From Chthonomonadales bacterium (lineage in GTDB: Bacteria; Armatimonadota; Chthonomonadetes; Chthonomonadales; CAJBBX01): a stretch of 46,097 nt of DNA. Where the stretch lies: the NCBI GenBank assembly GCA_013360745.1, contig JABWBA010000020.1, positions 1 to 46,097 on the forward strand. The letters are read 5' to 3'. Below are positions 1 to 8,133 of this stretch, one piece after another (within the stretch, counting starts at the first letter, position 1; each line of letters begins with the position of its first letter). The notes under the pieces are model-generated. The model was not told the origin of the DNA and did not search any database. It saw nothing but the letters and a program-made list of their open reading frames with translations. The position numbers were made by a program, and so were the translations under genes.

Positions 1-1165
1 CAACTGCATGTCCGGGTTGGGGAGCAGGATGACCTGCCCGGGGATGACGATCTGGGTAGTCGGGTCTATGCCGGTGGGCGCCTGCGCCTTCGATGGTGGG
101 CTTTGCGCGCGCGAGGCGCTGGACGGGCCGGATGGACATGGTTTGGGACCTCCGCTCTGATAGTACCATGCCCCGAGCGGCGGCCGGCAGGTTGCGCAGA
201 TCCCGATGACACCATGTGCACCGATCTCCGGCTTCGCTTTCCATCCCGCACCAGCGGCAATACCAGGTTCTCCCTCCCGCGCGTGGAGCCCGTACTGTGG
301 CCTGCGGGATGCCATGCGCCATGCCAGGTAAAGAGGCTTGCGGCGGCGGAGCTGCGGGGCTCGCTAACGGGGCGGGCTGCGGGTTCGGGTAGGTCGCAGG
401 CGGCCTTCTGTGGACGGGTTCCTGGACCGGTATTCCGGGTGCGCCAGTAAGGTCCAGTCGATGGTTTCGAGATACGACGATCTCGTCTTGATCATCCTCG
501 AGAGGCTTCAGATCGAGTTCGGGAAGATCGAGTTCGGGTATAGCGCTCTCGGTCCGAGGCGGAGGCGCGGCTCCACGGAGCGGAAGCGGCGCTGTCTCTT
601 GACGGGTCTCCGTTGTCGGCTGGCGTAAGGAGATCGGCGGCGGTGCAGCCTCACGAACCGGTTCGGCGGGCTGCGCGCGCAGGCCTATGGCCGGGCTCTC
701 TTCGGTCTGAGATCCGCGAAGAGGGATGCTCTCCGGTGGTCCCGAACGCTGGAGGCGTCCGATTTCCGCCTCTGCAGGTTCTCTCGTTTCGACGGCGGGC
801 GGGCTCCCGGGAAGAGGCCCCGGAGGATCGGCGGGCGGTGTGAGAGTCCGGGTCGGAGGTGTCGATGGGATAACGTGCGGGATCAGCGGCGACGCGAACG
901 GCGTTGCGCTCAGGTCATCGTCGAGACCAAAGCTCGCGTCAGCGCGGTCAGCGCCGATCTGCGGCTGGGGTGGATCGTCGATCCGGGGGCTGGGGACTGG
1001 CGGCGGCGCAGAAGCGCGCACCGAGCTGTCGTCCGCCTGGGCGGTCGGCGTAACCGGTTTTGGTGTCTCAGGAGCGGACTCGCGACTGGTTGCGGTGAAA
1101 GGTCGGCGACACCAGCTGCAGACATCCGTTGTGTCGCTTTCCAGGCCGCACCACTTACAAAACAT
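1..1165 (-). CDS. Double zinc-ribbon, proline-rich protein (partial, likely frameshifted)
   Basis: The gene runs off the left edge, so its C-terminus is missing. ATG at 1165-1163 is preceded by a GGGAG ribosome site. The product opens with a CxxC-x9-CxxC zinc ribbon (C3, C6, C16, C19). About 280 residues of Pro/Ala/Glu-rich low complexity follow, then a near copy of the ribbon around residue 300 (YCRWCGMES...CTWC). The low-complexity linker suggests a tether between the two metal-binding knuckles. Between roughly positions 60 and 150 the likely coding frame changes. The frame carrying the ribbons becomes AT-rich at third positions, while the next frame becomes strongly GC3-rich and reads TTQIVIPGQVILLPNPDMQL. 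A sequencing indel or a real frameshift is likely. The function is unknown; ribbon-plus-linker proteins are often membrane-associated or regulatory, but nothing here decides it. Confidence 0.6.
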   Translation of the reverse strand, partial: MFCKWCGLESDTTDVCSWCRRPFTATSRESAPETPKPVTPTAQADDSSVRASAPPPVPSPRIDDPPQPQIGADRADASFGLDDDLSATPFASPLIPHVIPSTPPTRTLTPPADPPGPLPGSPPAVETREPAEAEIGRLQRSGPPESIPLRGSQTEESPAIGLRAQPAEPVREAAPPPISLRQPTTETRQETAPLPLRGAAPPPRTESAIPELDLPELDLKPLEDDQDEIVVSRNHRLDLTGAPGIPVQEPVHRRPPATYPNPQPAPLASPAAPPPQASLPGMAHGIPQATVRAPRAGGRTWYCRWCGMESEAGDRCTWCHRDLRNLPAAARGMVLSERRSQTMSIRPVQRLARAKPTIEGAGAHRHRPDYPDRHPRAGHPAPQPGHAV

Positions 1166-1419
1166 TCAAGGTCTCCCGAGCAGGGCCGCTGGTCGCGGCC
1201 GTGTACAAGACGTACGCGCAACGCTGGATACTATCCGCATGATTACTTCGTCAGCGCAAGCCTTTCCTGCCTACGACCCTGATCTGGATGGCCCGATTTC
1301 GCCGGTCCGTCGAATAACCGATCCGGACAGTACAGGACTCTTTGGCGAATGGCGCATTATAACCTGTCCAACGCCAGGTGTCAACGATCGGTCTCACGGC
1401 AGCGATTCCCGTCAGAGAG

Positions 1420-1425
1420 TATACT
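1420..1425 (+). promoter_or_regulatory. -10 box TATACT just ahead of permease start
   Basis: TATACT lies only 8 nt before the ATG at 1434, and no ribosome site is visible between them. This is the arrangement expected for a leaderless transcript. No convincing -35 is seen at the matching distance, so this is a suggestion only. Confidence 0.35.
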
Positions 1426-1433
1426 GGACGCGC

Positions 1434-2585
1434 ATGTCAAGAGACGCTGTTAAGGGTGGGAGTTGTTCCACCGGCCGGTTCGCACAGTTCGCGGGGCGCG
1501 CACTCCGACCGTGGCTTGGCCTTGCGCTTGTATGCGCCGGGTTTTCGCTGCACTCCGGCTTCGCGTCGACGTTTTGGACTGCAGAGTTCCTTCCGAATGT
1601 CCTACAGCAGGCCGCTACCAACATCATCGCCGCCGTTGGCATGACGTTCGTCATCATGTCGGCGGGCATCGATCTGTCGGTCGGGTCGATGATGGCCCTG
1701 TGCGGCGTATCGCTCGGGCTGGCGTCCAGGGGTGACCTGCCTCCGTTTGTCTCCTATATCGCCGCGGCGCCCGCCGGGGTCCTGACGGCGACGGCGCTGG
1801 GCTCCCACGGACGTCGCTGTTCGATCCGCGGCCATCGCTGGGCGGCGACGATCCTGGGCGTCCTCGTAACAGTGTCTCTTGGCCTGGGTATTCAGTGGGC
1901 ATCGGCCAACGGAGGGGGTCTTCCGCTCGGCGTCGCAGTAGGGCTCGCCGTGGGCGTCTCACTCGGCCTCCTCAACGGCCTCGTCGTCACCAAAGGCGCG
2001 GTCCCTCCGTTCGTGGCGACCCTGGGCATGCTGACTGCGGCCCGGGGTCTGACCGTCTATGCCACGGGCGGCAACAGCGTCGGCGGCCTGCCGCAAGCTC
2101 TGGGTTCCATCGGCCAGGGCGCCCCGATCGTCCTCATCGCCCTTGGTGCGGCGTTGATCGGAGCCCTATCGCTGACAAGATCACGCTTCGGCCGGTGCAT
2201 CACAGCCATCGGCGGGAACGAGGAGGCGGCACGGCTCTCCGGGGTCAACGTGCACCTCTACAAGACACTCGCCTATGTCGTATCCGGTCTAACGGCCGCC
2301 ATTGCGGCCATCGTCCTCACGGCGAAGTTCCGATTGGCCGATACGGGCGCCGGAGCCAACGCTGAACTCGCGGCCATCGCCGCGGTGGTCATCGGCGGAG
2401 CCAGTCTCAATGGCGGCCAGGCGAGCGTACCCGGCAGCCTGGTGGGGGCGCTGACGATCGCGGTTCTCAACGCAGGACTCGTTCTGGTGGGGATACCGGA
2501 TACACTTCAGGGAGTGATTATCGGCGGGGTCATCATCATGACGGTTTTGATTGACCAGCTCCAGAGAAGGGGAGGTCCCAAGTGA
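1434..2585 (+). CDS. RbsC-type sugar ABC transporter permease
   Basis: This is the inner-membrane permease of a ribose/xylose/galactose-class (CUT2) ABC importer, 383 aa. Visible signatures are the hallmark segment AGIDLSVGSMMALCG (near residue 80) and the C-terminal AAVVIGGASLNGG segment typical of RbsC/XylH. About eight to ten hydrophobic helices are spread along the chain. The open frame extends far upstream, but the upstream part is low-quality sequence overlapping the divergent neighbour; ATG 1434 is the first start that gives a normal family length. A roughly 45-residue stretch (LTATALGSHGRRCSIRGHRW, near residue 120) is more polar than usual for this family. The stop overlaps the start of the binding-protein gene (GTGA), so the two are translationally coupled. 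No RbsA-type ATPase gene is next to it. Confidence 0.85.
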   Translation: MSRDAVKGGSCSTGRFAQFAGRALRPWLGLALVCAGFSLHSGFASTFWTAEFLPNVLQQAATNIIAAVGMTFVIMSAGIDLSVGSMMALCGVSLGLASRGDLPPFVSYIAAAPAGVLTATALGSHGRRCSIRGHRWAATILGVLVTVSLGLGIQWASANGGGLPLGVAVGLAVGVSLGLLNGLVVTKGAVPPFVATLGMLTAARGLTVYATGGNSVGGLPQALGSIGQGAPIVLIALGAALIGALSLTRSRFGRCITAIGGNEEAARLSGVNVHLYKTLAYVVSGLTAAIAAIVLTAKFRLADTGAGANAELAAIAAVVIGGASLNGGQASVPGSLVGALTIAVLNAGLVLVGIPDTLQGVIIGGVIIMTVLIDQLQRRGGPK

Positions 2586-3589
2586 ACACACGGCGTAACC
2601 GGCTCGGCGGATGGATCTATCCGGCGAGCCTCGCGATCCTGCTGGCTGGCTGCAGCCCGACTCCGGAAAGAAAGCCCCATGCGACGCGCGAGGCGCCTGC
2701 CGTCCGGACAACGGCAGCCGAGCTAGAATCGGTGACGAAGGCGGCGAAACCGTATCGTCTCACCCTGGTCGTCAAGACGCGAAACAATCCGTTCTTCGAT
2801 CCGATGATCAAAGCGGCCGAGCTTGAGGCCCAGAAGGTCGGCGCCACTCTGGAGGTGCAGGCTCCTCCGCAGGAAGGCGACAAGGAGCTTCAGTTCTCCA
2901 TGGTGGAGAACCTGACGGCCAAGGGCGTCGATGCGATCCTTATTGCCCCCGCCGATTCCCGTGGCATCGTTCCCGCCCTGCAGCGGGCCGAGGCGAAGGG
3001 AGTTCTCGTGATTAACCTCGATAATCGGATCGATGCCCAGGCTGCCGCTGAAACGGGTCTCAAGCTGGGCGGCTATGTCGGGGCGGATAATGAGGAGGGC
3101 GGGCGCCTTGCGGGTCGAGCCATGCTGGGTTACCTGGGCGGCCATGGCGAGGTGGCGATCCTCGAGGGCATCCGGGGCGCCGACAACGCCGAAGCCAGGA
3201 AGCGGGGTTTCGAGAGCGCGGCAGCGGCCGGCCTTGATATCGTCGCCCGCGAGTCGGCGGAATGGGACACTCAGAAGGGGTACGCGAAGTTCCAATCGAT
3301 CCTCGCCGCGCACCGGAACCTCAAAGGCGTGTTCTGCGCGAACGATAAAATGGCGCTGGGAGCCATGAAGGCGATCGAGGAAGCCGGAAAGCGGGGTGTC
3401 ACGGTGATCGGCTATGACAATATCCCGGAGATCAAGAGCTACCTCAAGTCAGGCGAGATGAAGGCGACCATCGAACAACATCCGGACCTCATGGGCCGCT
3501 ACGGCGTGCTGATGGCGGTGGGCGTGCTGAACGGAGACGTCCCAAAGGGACGGGAGTTCCTTGTTCCTCTCGAGGTGGTAACCGAATAA
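2582..3589 (+). CDS. Sugar-binding lipoprotein (RbsB-like, Peripla_BP_4)
   Basis: This is the substrate-binding protein of the preceding RbsC-type importer, 335 aa, and it should be anchored in the periplasm as a lipoprotein. It starts with GTG at 2582, overlapping the permease stop, with GGGAGG upstream. The signal sequence ends in a lipobox LAGC with Cys24 as the lipidation site, followed by a short Pro/Thr/Glu-rich linker. The body has the two-lobe binding fold typical of RbsB/YtfQ: NNPFFDPMIKAAE near residue 65, AILIAPADSRG near 120, and a hinge region with GYDNIPE near 280. The sugar cannot be read from sequence; pentoses, galactofuranose and inositol are all used by this family. A GC hairpin follows the stop, which may separate it transcriptionally from the MalFG pair. 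Confidence 0.88.
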   Translation: MNTRRNRLGGWIYPASLAILLAGCSPTPERKPHATREAPAVRTTAAELESVTKAAKPYRLTLVVKTRNNPFFDPMIKAAELEAQKVGATLEVQAPPQEGDKELQFSMVENLTAKGVDAILIAPADSRGIVPALQRAEAKGVLVINLDNRIDAQAAAETGLKLGGYVGADNEEGGRLAGRAMLGYLGGHGEVAILEGIRGADNAEARKRGFESAAAAGLDIVARESAEWDTQKGYAKFQSILAAHRNLKGVFCANDKMALGAMKAIEEAGKRGVTVIGYDNIPEIKSYLKSGEMKATIEQHPDLMGRYGVLMAVGVLNGDVPKGREFLVPLEVVTE

Positions 3590-3598
3590 CCGCGATGG

Positions 3599-3630
3599 GA
3601 GGCCCCGGTCAGCCGGATCATCGGGGCCTC
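3599..3630 (+). terminator. GC-rich hairpin after binding-protein gene
   Basis: There is a perfect 9-bp stem, GAGGCCCCG paired with CGGGGCCTC, and a 14-nt loop. It sits 10 nt after the stop at 3589 and 30 nt before the next start. No T-tract follows, so it may be an attenuator, an RNA 3'-end stabiliser or a Rho-type terminator element rather than a classical intrinsic terminator. Confidence 0.5.
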
Positions 3631-3659
3631 GGTCGCACGGGCGCGACGAGCGAATCCCG

Positions 3660-4607
3660 ATGAGAGACAGCCGCAGAGAGGCCCTCACCGCCTATCTCTT
3701 CCTCCTCCCTAACTTCGTCGGGTTTGTCGTTTTCACCGCCGGGCCGGTCCTCGCAAGCCTCTATCTTGCGTTCACTCGCTGGGACCTCTTCAGCCCTCCC
3801 TCCTGGGTAGGGCTGAGAAATTTCTCCGGCTTGCTGGGCTTCAGCCGAACGTCCGAGGACTCGACCAGCATCCTCGGGCTCTTCCGTGTCCCGTACGCCG
3901 CCAACGATCCGTTTTTCTGGCAATACCTCTACAACACAGGCTACATGATGCTGGCGATCCCCTTTACGCTGATGGGATCCCTTGCCCTTGCGCTCGCGCT
4001 GAACCGTCGGATGCGGGGCATGGTCGTCTACCGAACCCTCTACTTCATGCCGACCATTACGGCGGGCGTCGCCGTCCTCGTTCTCTGGAAGTGGCTGTAC
4101 AATACCGATCTCGGCCTGATCAATACGATCCTCTCACGGGCGGGCGTTGAGCATCCGCCCGACTGGCTCGGCAGCTCGTCGTGGTCCAAGCCGGCGCTCA
4201 TGCTCATGGGATTGGTGATGGGCGTTGGCGGCACGAGCATGATCCTGTATCTGGCAGCCCTCCAGGGCGTGCCCAGAGACCTCTATGAGGCAGCGGAGAT
4301 CGACGGCGCATCGGGGTTCCAGCAGTTCCTCCGCATCACCTGGCCCCTGATCGCTCCGACGACGTTCTTTCTGGGCATCATGAGCATCATCGGCGGCTTT
4401 CAGGGAGGGTTCATGCAGGCCTACGTCATGACCGGCGGCGGCCCGGCGGGCTCAACGACCACGATGGAGTACTACATCTATCAAAAGGCGTTCACGGTCT
4501 TCAACATGGGCTATGCCTCGGCCATCGCATGGGTCCTCTTTGTGATCATCCTCGGCTTCTCGCTCGCAACGTGGAAGTACGGCGGTCGCAGTGTCCAGTA
4601 CCACTGA
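3660..4607 (+). CDS. MalF/UgpA-type sugar ABC transporter permease
   Basis: This is one half of the membrane channel of a CUT1-class (oligosaccharide or glycerol-phosphate type) importer, 315 aa. It begins with a short cytoplasmic tail (RDSRREALTAY) followed by the first membrane helix LFLLPNFVGFVVFTAGPVL. About six membrane segments are visible. The EAA loop that docks the ATPase is clear at residues 210-216 (EAAEIDG). No strong ribosome site precedes the ATG; the start is chosen on family length. It overlaps the MalG-type gene by 17 nt. No binding protein or MalK-type ATPase of this class is adjacent. A shared MsmX/UgpC-like ATPase elsewhere is the usual solution in such genomes (inference). 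Confidence 0.9.
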   Translation: MRDSRREALTAYLFLLPNFVGFVVFTAGPVLASLYLAFTRWDLFSPPSWVGLRNFSGLLGFSRTSEDSTSILGLFRVPYAANDPFFWQYLYNTGYMMLAIPFTLMGSLALALALNRRMRGMVVYRTLYFMPTITAGVAVLVLWKWLYNTDLGLINTILSRAGVEHPPDWLGSSSWSKPALMLMGLVMGVGGTSMILYLAALQGVPRDLYEAAEIDGASGFQQFLRITWPLIAPTTFFLGIMSIIGGFQGGFMQAYVMTGGGPAGSTTTMEYYIYQKAFTVFNMGYASAIAWVLFVIILGFSLATWKYGGRSVQYH

Positions 4608-5478
4608 TATGCCCTGCCGACCCGTGCGCTCCGGCCGCCGCTGGGAGGCGGTCCTCACCATCCTGTCCCATGCGGCACTGGCATTCGGAGCGGCGATCAT
4701 GATCGTCCCGTTCTACTGGATGGTGATCACCTCGCTCAGCGAACCGGGATCCGCGTTCTCCACATCATCGATCGATTGGTTACCCCGCACCCTCCGGTGG
4801 CAGAACTATGAAGAAGCGATCAACCGGATGGCTGCGGACGGCATGGGCTTCTGGCGGCTGTACGCCAATAGCCTGATCGTCGCCGCGGTCGGCACGTTCG
4901 GTCAGGTCCTCACGAGCTCGATGGCCGCCTACGCCTTTGCCCGCCTCCGGTTTCCCGGCCGGGAGCCTCTCTTCGTCGGTTACCTCGCGACGATGATGGT
5001 GCCCGGCTCCGTCACCCTCGTGCCCGTGTTCGCGGTGGTCCGGGCTCTGGGCTGGGTCAATACCTATTGGGCGCTGATCGTGCCGGGGATCTTCAGCCCG
5101 TGGGGCACGTTCATGCTGCGCCAGTTCTTCCTCTCGCTTCCTCGCGAGCTCGAGGAGTCGGCCCGCATCGACGGAGCCAGTCTCACCCAGATCTACACCC
5201 GGGTCACCCTGCCGCTTGCCAGAACTGCGCTGGCCACTCTTGCGACGTTCACCTTCATGGGCTTCTGGGGCAGCTTCATGTGGCCGCTGATCGTCACGGT
5301 CACACCGGAGCTCCGGACCCTGCCCATCGGCCTTACCGTATTCACGCAGCGCTACAGCACCGAGTACAGCCTCCTGATGGCCGCGTCGGTCATGGCGACC
5401 CTGCCGGCGATCGTGGTCTTCCTCTTCAACCAGCGCTACTTCATCGAGAGCATCAAACTTCAGGGGATCAAGGGCTGA
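4591..5478 (+). CDS. MalG/UgpE-type sugar ABC transporter permease
   Basis: This is the partner channel subunit of the preceding MalF-type permease, 295 aa, in the inner membrane. Six hydrophobic helices are visible. The ATPase-docking EAA loop is at residues 188-195 (EESARIDG), followed by VTLPLARTALAT, typical of the BPD_transp_1 fold. It starts with GTG 4591, which overlaps the previous stop; an in-frame ATG at 4609 is an alternative. The 3' end overlaps the convergent M16-homologue gene by 11 nt (5468-5478), so both stop regions share sequence and no room is left for a dedicated terminator. Confidence 0.9.
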   Translation: MSSTTDMPCRPVRSGRRWEAVLTILSHAALAFGAAIMIVPFYWMVITSLSEPGSAFSTSSIDWLPRTLRWQNYEEAINRMAADGMGFWRLYANSLIVAAVGTFGQVLTSSMAAYAFARLRFPGREPLFVGYLATMMVPGSVTLVPVFAVVRALGWVNTYWALIVPGIFSPWGTFMLRQFFLSLPRELEESARIDGASLTQIYTRVTLPLARTALATLATFTFMGFWGSFMWPLIVTVTPELRTLPIGLTVFTQRYSTEYSLLMAASVMATLPAIVVFLFNQRYFIESIKLQGIKG

Positions 5479-6865
5479 CGGTCGGCTCCGACTCCGTCGT
5501 TCGGAGCGCCCCCGATCGCCCAACGCCGACTTGCGGGCGAACGGTCGCCACGCAGCGTTTCGTCAGGAACCGCCGGGCCGCATCGACGACATCATCACCC
5601 GTCACCTTCAGGAGAGCCTGGTCGAGCCGGGCCTCCGCATCGAACGAACCGAGCATGATCCGCGATCGCGCCAGGCTGGCCGCCCGATCCGAGACGCGCG
5701 TTCGATCGAGCATGCGCCTCCCCACGACAAGACGAGTCGCCCGGGTGATCTCCGACTCCGACGGCGGCGTCGACAGAAGGCCCTCCACGGCCTCCACGAT
5801 CGTGCGCTCTACGGCAGCCGGATCGGGCGCATCTTCCCTGCTCGGATCGAACTCGGCATACGCGAGCAGGGTCGACGTGTCGATCTCCGGCATCACCTCG
5901 CCCCCCACGACGTAGCCGATCCCCTGCGTATCCCGAAGGGTACGGAACAGCCGAGAGCCCTTGCCCTCCACCAGCAGAGCGGCCATCACCCGAAACGACG
6001 GATAGAGAGGATCGCCGATACCCGGCCCCTCGTAGCCAACCGCAAGCGCGGCGCTGGACACGCCCGATACGACATCGGTCCGAGACGGTCCGGTACGCTC
6101 CGGTCGATCTCCGGCCACCAATCTACCGGGCCGGGTCCCGCTCCGATCCTCGTAATCGATGAGGTTGTTCTCAAGGGTCGATCGAACCTGATCGAGCGTG
6201 ATGTCGCCGACCACCGCGATGGCTGTGGCGGTCGGGCGGAACGCGGTACGATAGTAGGCGAGCAGCTCATCGCGTCGTAAACCGGCCAGGCCGTCGCGAG
6301 CGACCGTCTCCCCCCGACCATAGATGTCCGCGCCGTACATCCGCGCGCGGACCGCGTCGACGGCGACATTGAGCGGGTCCGCAGCCGTGCGCGCGCCCAG
6401 AGCGAGGAGTTCCCGAAGCGCCCGGGAACTCGTTGGCCCGTCCATCTCCGCGTTCTTGAGCGCTTGAGCGAGGACCCAGACCGCGTCCCTGAGCATAGTC
6501 GGCGCGGTGACGATGGTGATCGTCGCGCAATCGGGCGACCACGATAGGTCGACACGCCCTCCGACTCGGTGAATGACTCGCAGCATGCCGTCACTGGAGA
6601 GGTTGTCGCCGTCGCCGAATATGGCGCGAAGTACCACGCCACCGACGCCCGGACGCGCCCTAAGCTCCGCGTCTCGGACTCGAACCGCCGCGCTGATCGC
6701 GATCAGGTCGGAATGGCCATCGGCAACAACGGCGCACGGCACACCTCTGGCGGTGTCAAAGACGATTGGTCCGGGGCTATCCTCCGGTCCGACGGATATC
6801 GCGCTGACCGCCGCTCCCATGGCGAGGCTAAGAGCGACGAGGACCATGGCCGGAGCACGCATCAT
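5468..6865 (-). CDS. M16-family peptidase homologue without the zinc motif
   Basis: This is a 465-aa secreted protein of the pitrilysin/insulinase-like M16 fold. The start is the ATG at 6865, overlapping the previous gene's TGA (ATGA); the open frame continues upstream, but only inside that gene. A signal peptide is clear (MMRAPAMVLVALSLAMGAAV). The position where active M16 subunits have HxxEH reads PGVGGVVLRAIF, so zinc binding is lost. The C-terminal half keeps the substrate-binding Arg/Tyr pair region (SRLFRTLRDTQGIGYVVGG). This matches the known active/inactive subunit pairs of the family, such as mitochondrial processing peptidase alpha/beta and the two-subunit bacterial M16B enzymes. 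It most likely forms a periplasmic heterodimer with its upstream neighbour. Confidence 0.88.
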   Translation of the reverse strand: MMRAPAMVLVALSLAMGAAVSAISVGPEDSPGPIVFDTARGVPCAVVADGHSDLIAISAAVRVRDAELRARPGVGGVVLRAIFGDGDNLSSDGMLRVIHRVGGRVDLSWSPDCATITIVTAPTMLRDAVWVLAQALKNAEMDGPTSSRALRELLALGARTAADPLNVAVDAVRARMYGADIYGRGETVARDGLAGLRRDELLAYYRTAFRPTATAIAVVGDITLDQVRSTLENNLIDYEDRSGTRPGRLVAGDRPERTGPSRTDVVSGVSSAALAVGYEGPGIGDPLYPSFRVMAALLVEGKGSRLFRTLRDTQGIGYVVGGEVMPEIDTSTLLAYAEFDPSREDAPDPAAVERTIVEAVEGLLSTPPSESEITRATRLVVGRRMLDRTRVSDRAASLARSRIMLGSFDAEARLDQALLKVTGDDVVDAARRFLTKRCVATVRPQVGVGRSGALRTTESEPTVSP

Positions 6866-8133
6866 GGGGTGTGTTTGGGGTTCCCGTTGACCGCAAGCCA
6901 GGTTTGAGCGAACTGCTGGATCTCCGAGTCCGTGATCGCGCCGAGACGATCCGCCAGGTTCAGAGGCCGCGCCATATCGCCGTACAGGGCCCAGCGGCCT
7001 ACCTCCCGGGCTATCCCCTCTGGCGTCTCCGCAGCATAGTACTGCCGTCCCAGAACTCGGCGGGCGGCTGCAGCAACTTCGCCCGATCGAGGCCCATCCT
7101 GCGCCAGGCGTCCGATCAGCGCCTCCAGAGCCGTTCCCACAGCGCGATTGCCGGGCGGATACGAGGCCATCAGGAGCCCGCCGAACGCCGAATCGGCCGC
7201 CTCTGCCGTAGGGCGGTCGGGGCCGGGATCCGCCTCCTCCATCGTCGCCTCCATGAGCGCCGCGAGCAGCAGCGCGACGTCGGCGTTCCGGCCCTGCATC
7301 GCCGGCGGGATCCGCCAGACGCGGATCTGCCGTGCGGACCCGACAACGATCGGCCGAAAGCTGGCAGCGCGAGGATCCGGCATCGCCGTGTCTGCGGCCT
7401 CGGCGTCGGAAACGGCCGGGGCGCTCGTCCATCGCCCGAACGCCCGGGCGATCGCATCCAGACTCTCCGCACATGTCCAGGGTCCAGCGACTGCGACAAC
7501 GCACGCGGCCGGCGCATAACGGCGGGCATGGAACGCCGCGACGGCGGCGCGGGATACGGCGCTGATCGATGCCGAGTCGCCGAGGATCGGCCAGCCGATC
7601 GGTGCGTCGGGATAGGCCTGCGCAAAGGCGGTATCCAGCTGGATCCGACTCGTTTCATGCGCCCGACGCGCCAGCTCATCCAGGATGATCCGCCGTTCGG
7701 GGGTGAGATCGCGCTCGTCCAGGCGGGGATTCTGCACGGCGTCGGCAAGAGTCTCGAGGACCTCGGGCAGGTCGGCGGGAAACACTCCGGGCGTCCATAC
7801 ATGGGCGGCGTCACGGAGTGTGCCGGCATTCAGTATGCCTCCGCACCGTTCGATCGCCGCGTCGATCTCGCCCGCCCGCCGAGTCGGAGTCCCGCGAAAC
7901 AACAGGTGTTCGAGAACGTGGGCCGCGCCCCGTTCCCCTGGCCGCTCGTAGGCCGAACCGGCTCGGATCCAGACGTCGATCGCGGTCAGGGGAGCTCCCG
8001 GCATATGCACAGCAACAGCGCGAAGCCCGTTCGGGAGTGTTCGCGATTCGAGTTGCGGCCGACCGGATCCAGGCCCGATCAGGCAGAGCGCGAGCGAACC
8101 AGCGGCGCAGATCGACGCGAGGACAGGTCCCAT
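6862..8133 (-). CDS. M16-family zinc peptidase, catalytic subunit
   Basis: This is a 423-aa secreted metallopeptidase. The inverted zinc motif HxxEH is present at residues 72-76 (HVLEH), and the downstream acidic ligand region ERRIILDE has Glu146 and Glu153, at the expected distance of about 70-77 residues. A signal-like N-terminus (VLASICAAGSLALCLIG) suggests a periplasmic location. The start codon immediately follows the lptD stop (TAAATG), and its own stop overlaps the inactive homologue, so the three are translationally coupled. The substrate is unknown. The link to lptD suggests turnover of envelope or outer-membrane proteins or peptides, but this is inference from position. Confidence 0.9.
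   Translation of the reverse strand: MGPVLASICAAGSLALCLIGPGSGRPQLESRTLPNGLRAVAVHMPGAPLTAIDVWIRAGSAYERPGERGAAHVLEHLLFRGTPTRRAGEIDAAIERCGGILNAGTLRDAAHVWTPGVFPADLPEVLETLADAVQNPRLDERDLTPERRIILDELARRAHETSRIQLDTAFAQAYPDAPIGWPILGDSASISAVSRAAVAAFHARRYAPAACVVAVAGPWTCAESLDAIARAFGRWTSAPAVSDAEAADTAMPDPRAASFRPIVVGSARQIRVWRIPPAMQGRNADVALLLAALMEATMEEADPGPDRPTAEAADSAFGGLLMASYPPGNRAVGTALEALIGRLAQDGPRSGEVAAAARRVLGRQYYAAETPEGIAREVGRWALYGDMARPLNLADRLGAITDSEIQQFAQTWLAVNGNPKHTP

Noticed and set aside
1-100. LysM domain at the left edge
   Set aside because: IVIPGQVILLPN resembles a LysM end, but the required N-terminal half of LysM is missing in this frame, so no domain is called.
726-1433. Long plus-strand open frame running into the RbsC-type permease
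   Set aside because: The frame upstream of 1434 overlaps the minus-strand zinc-ribbon gene and does not look like permease sequence. The family length is reached from 1434.
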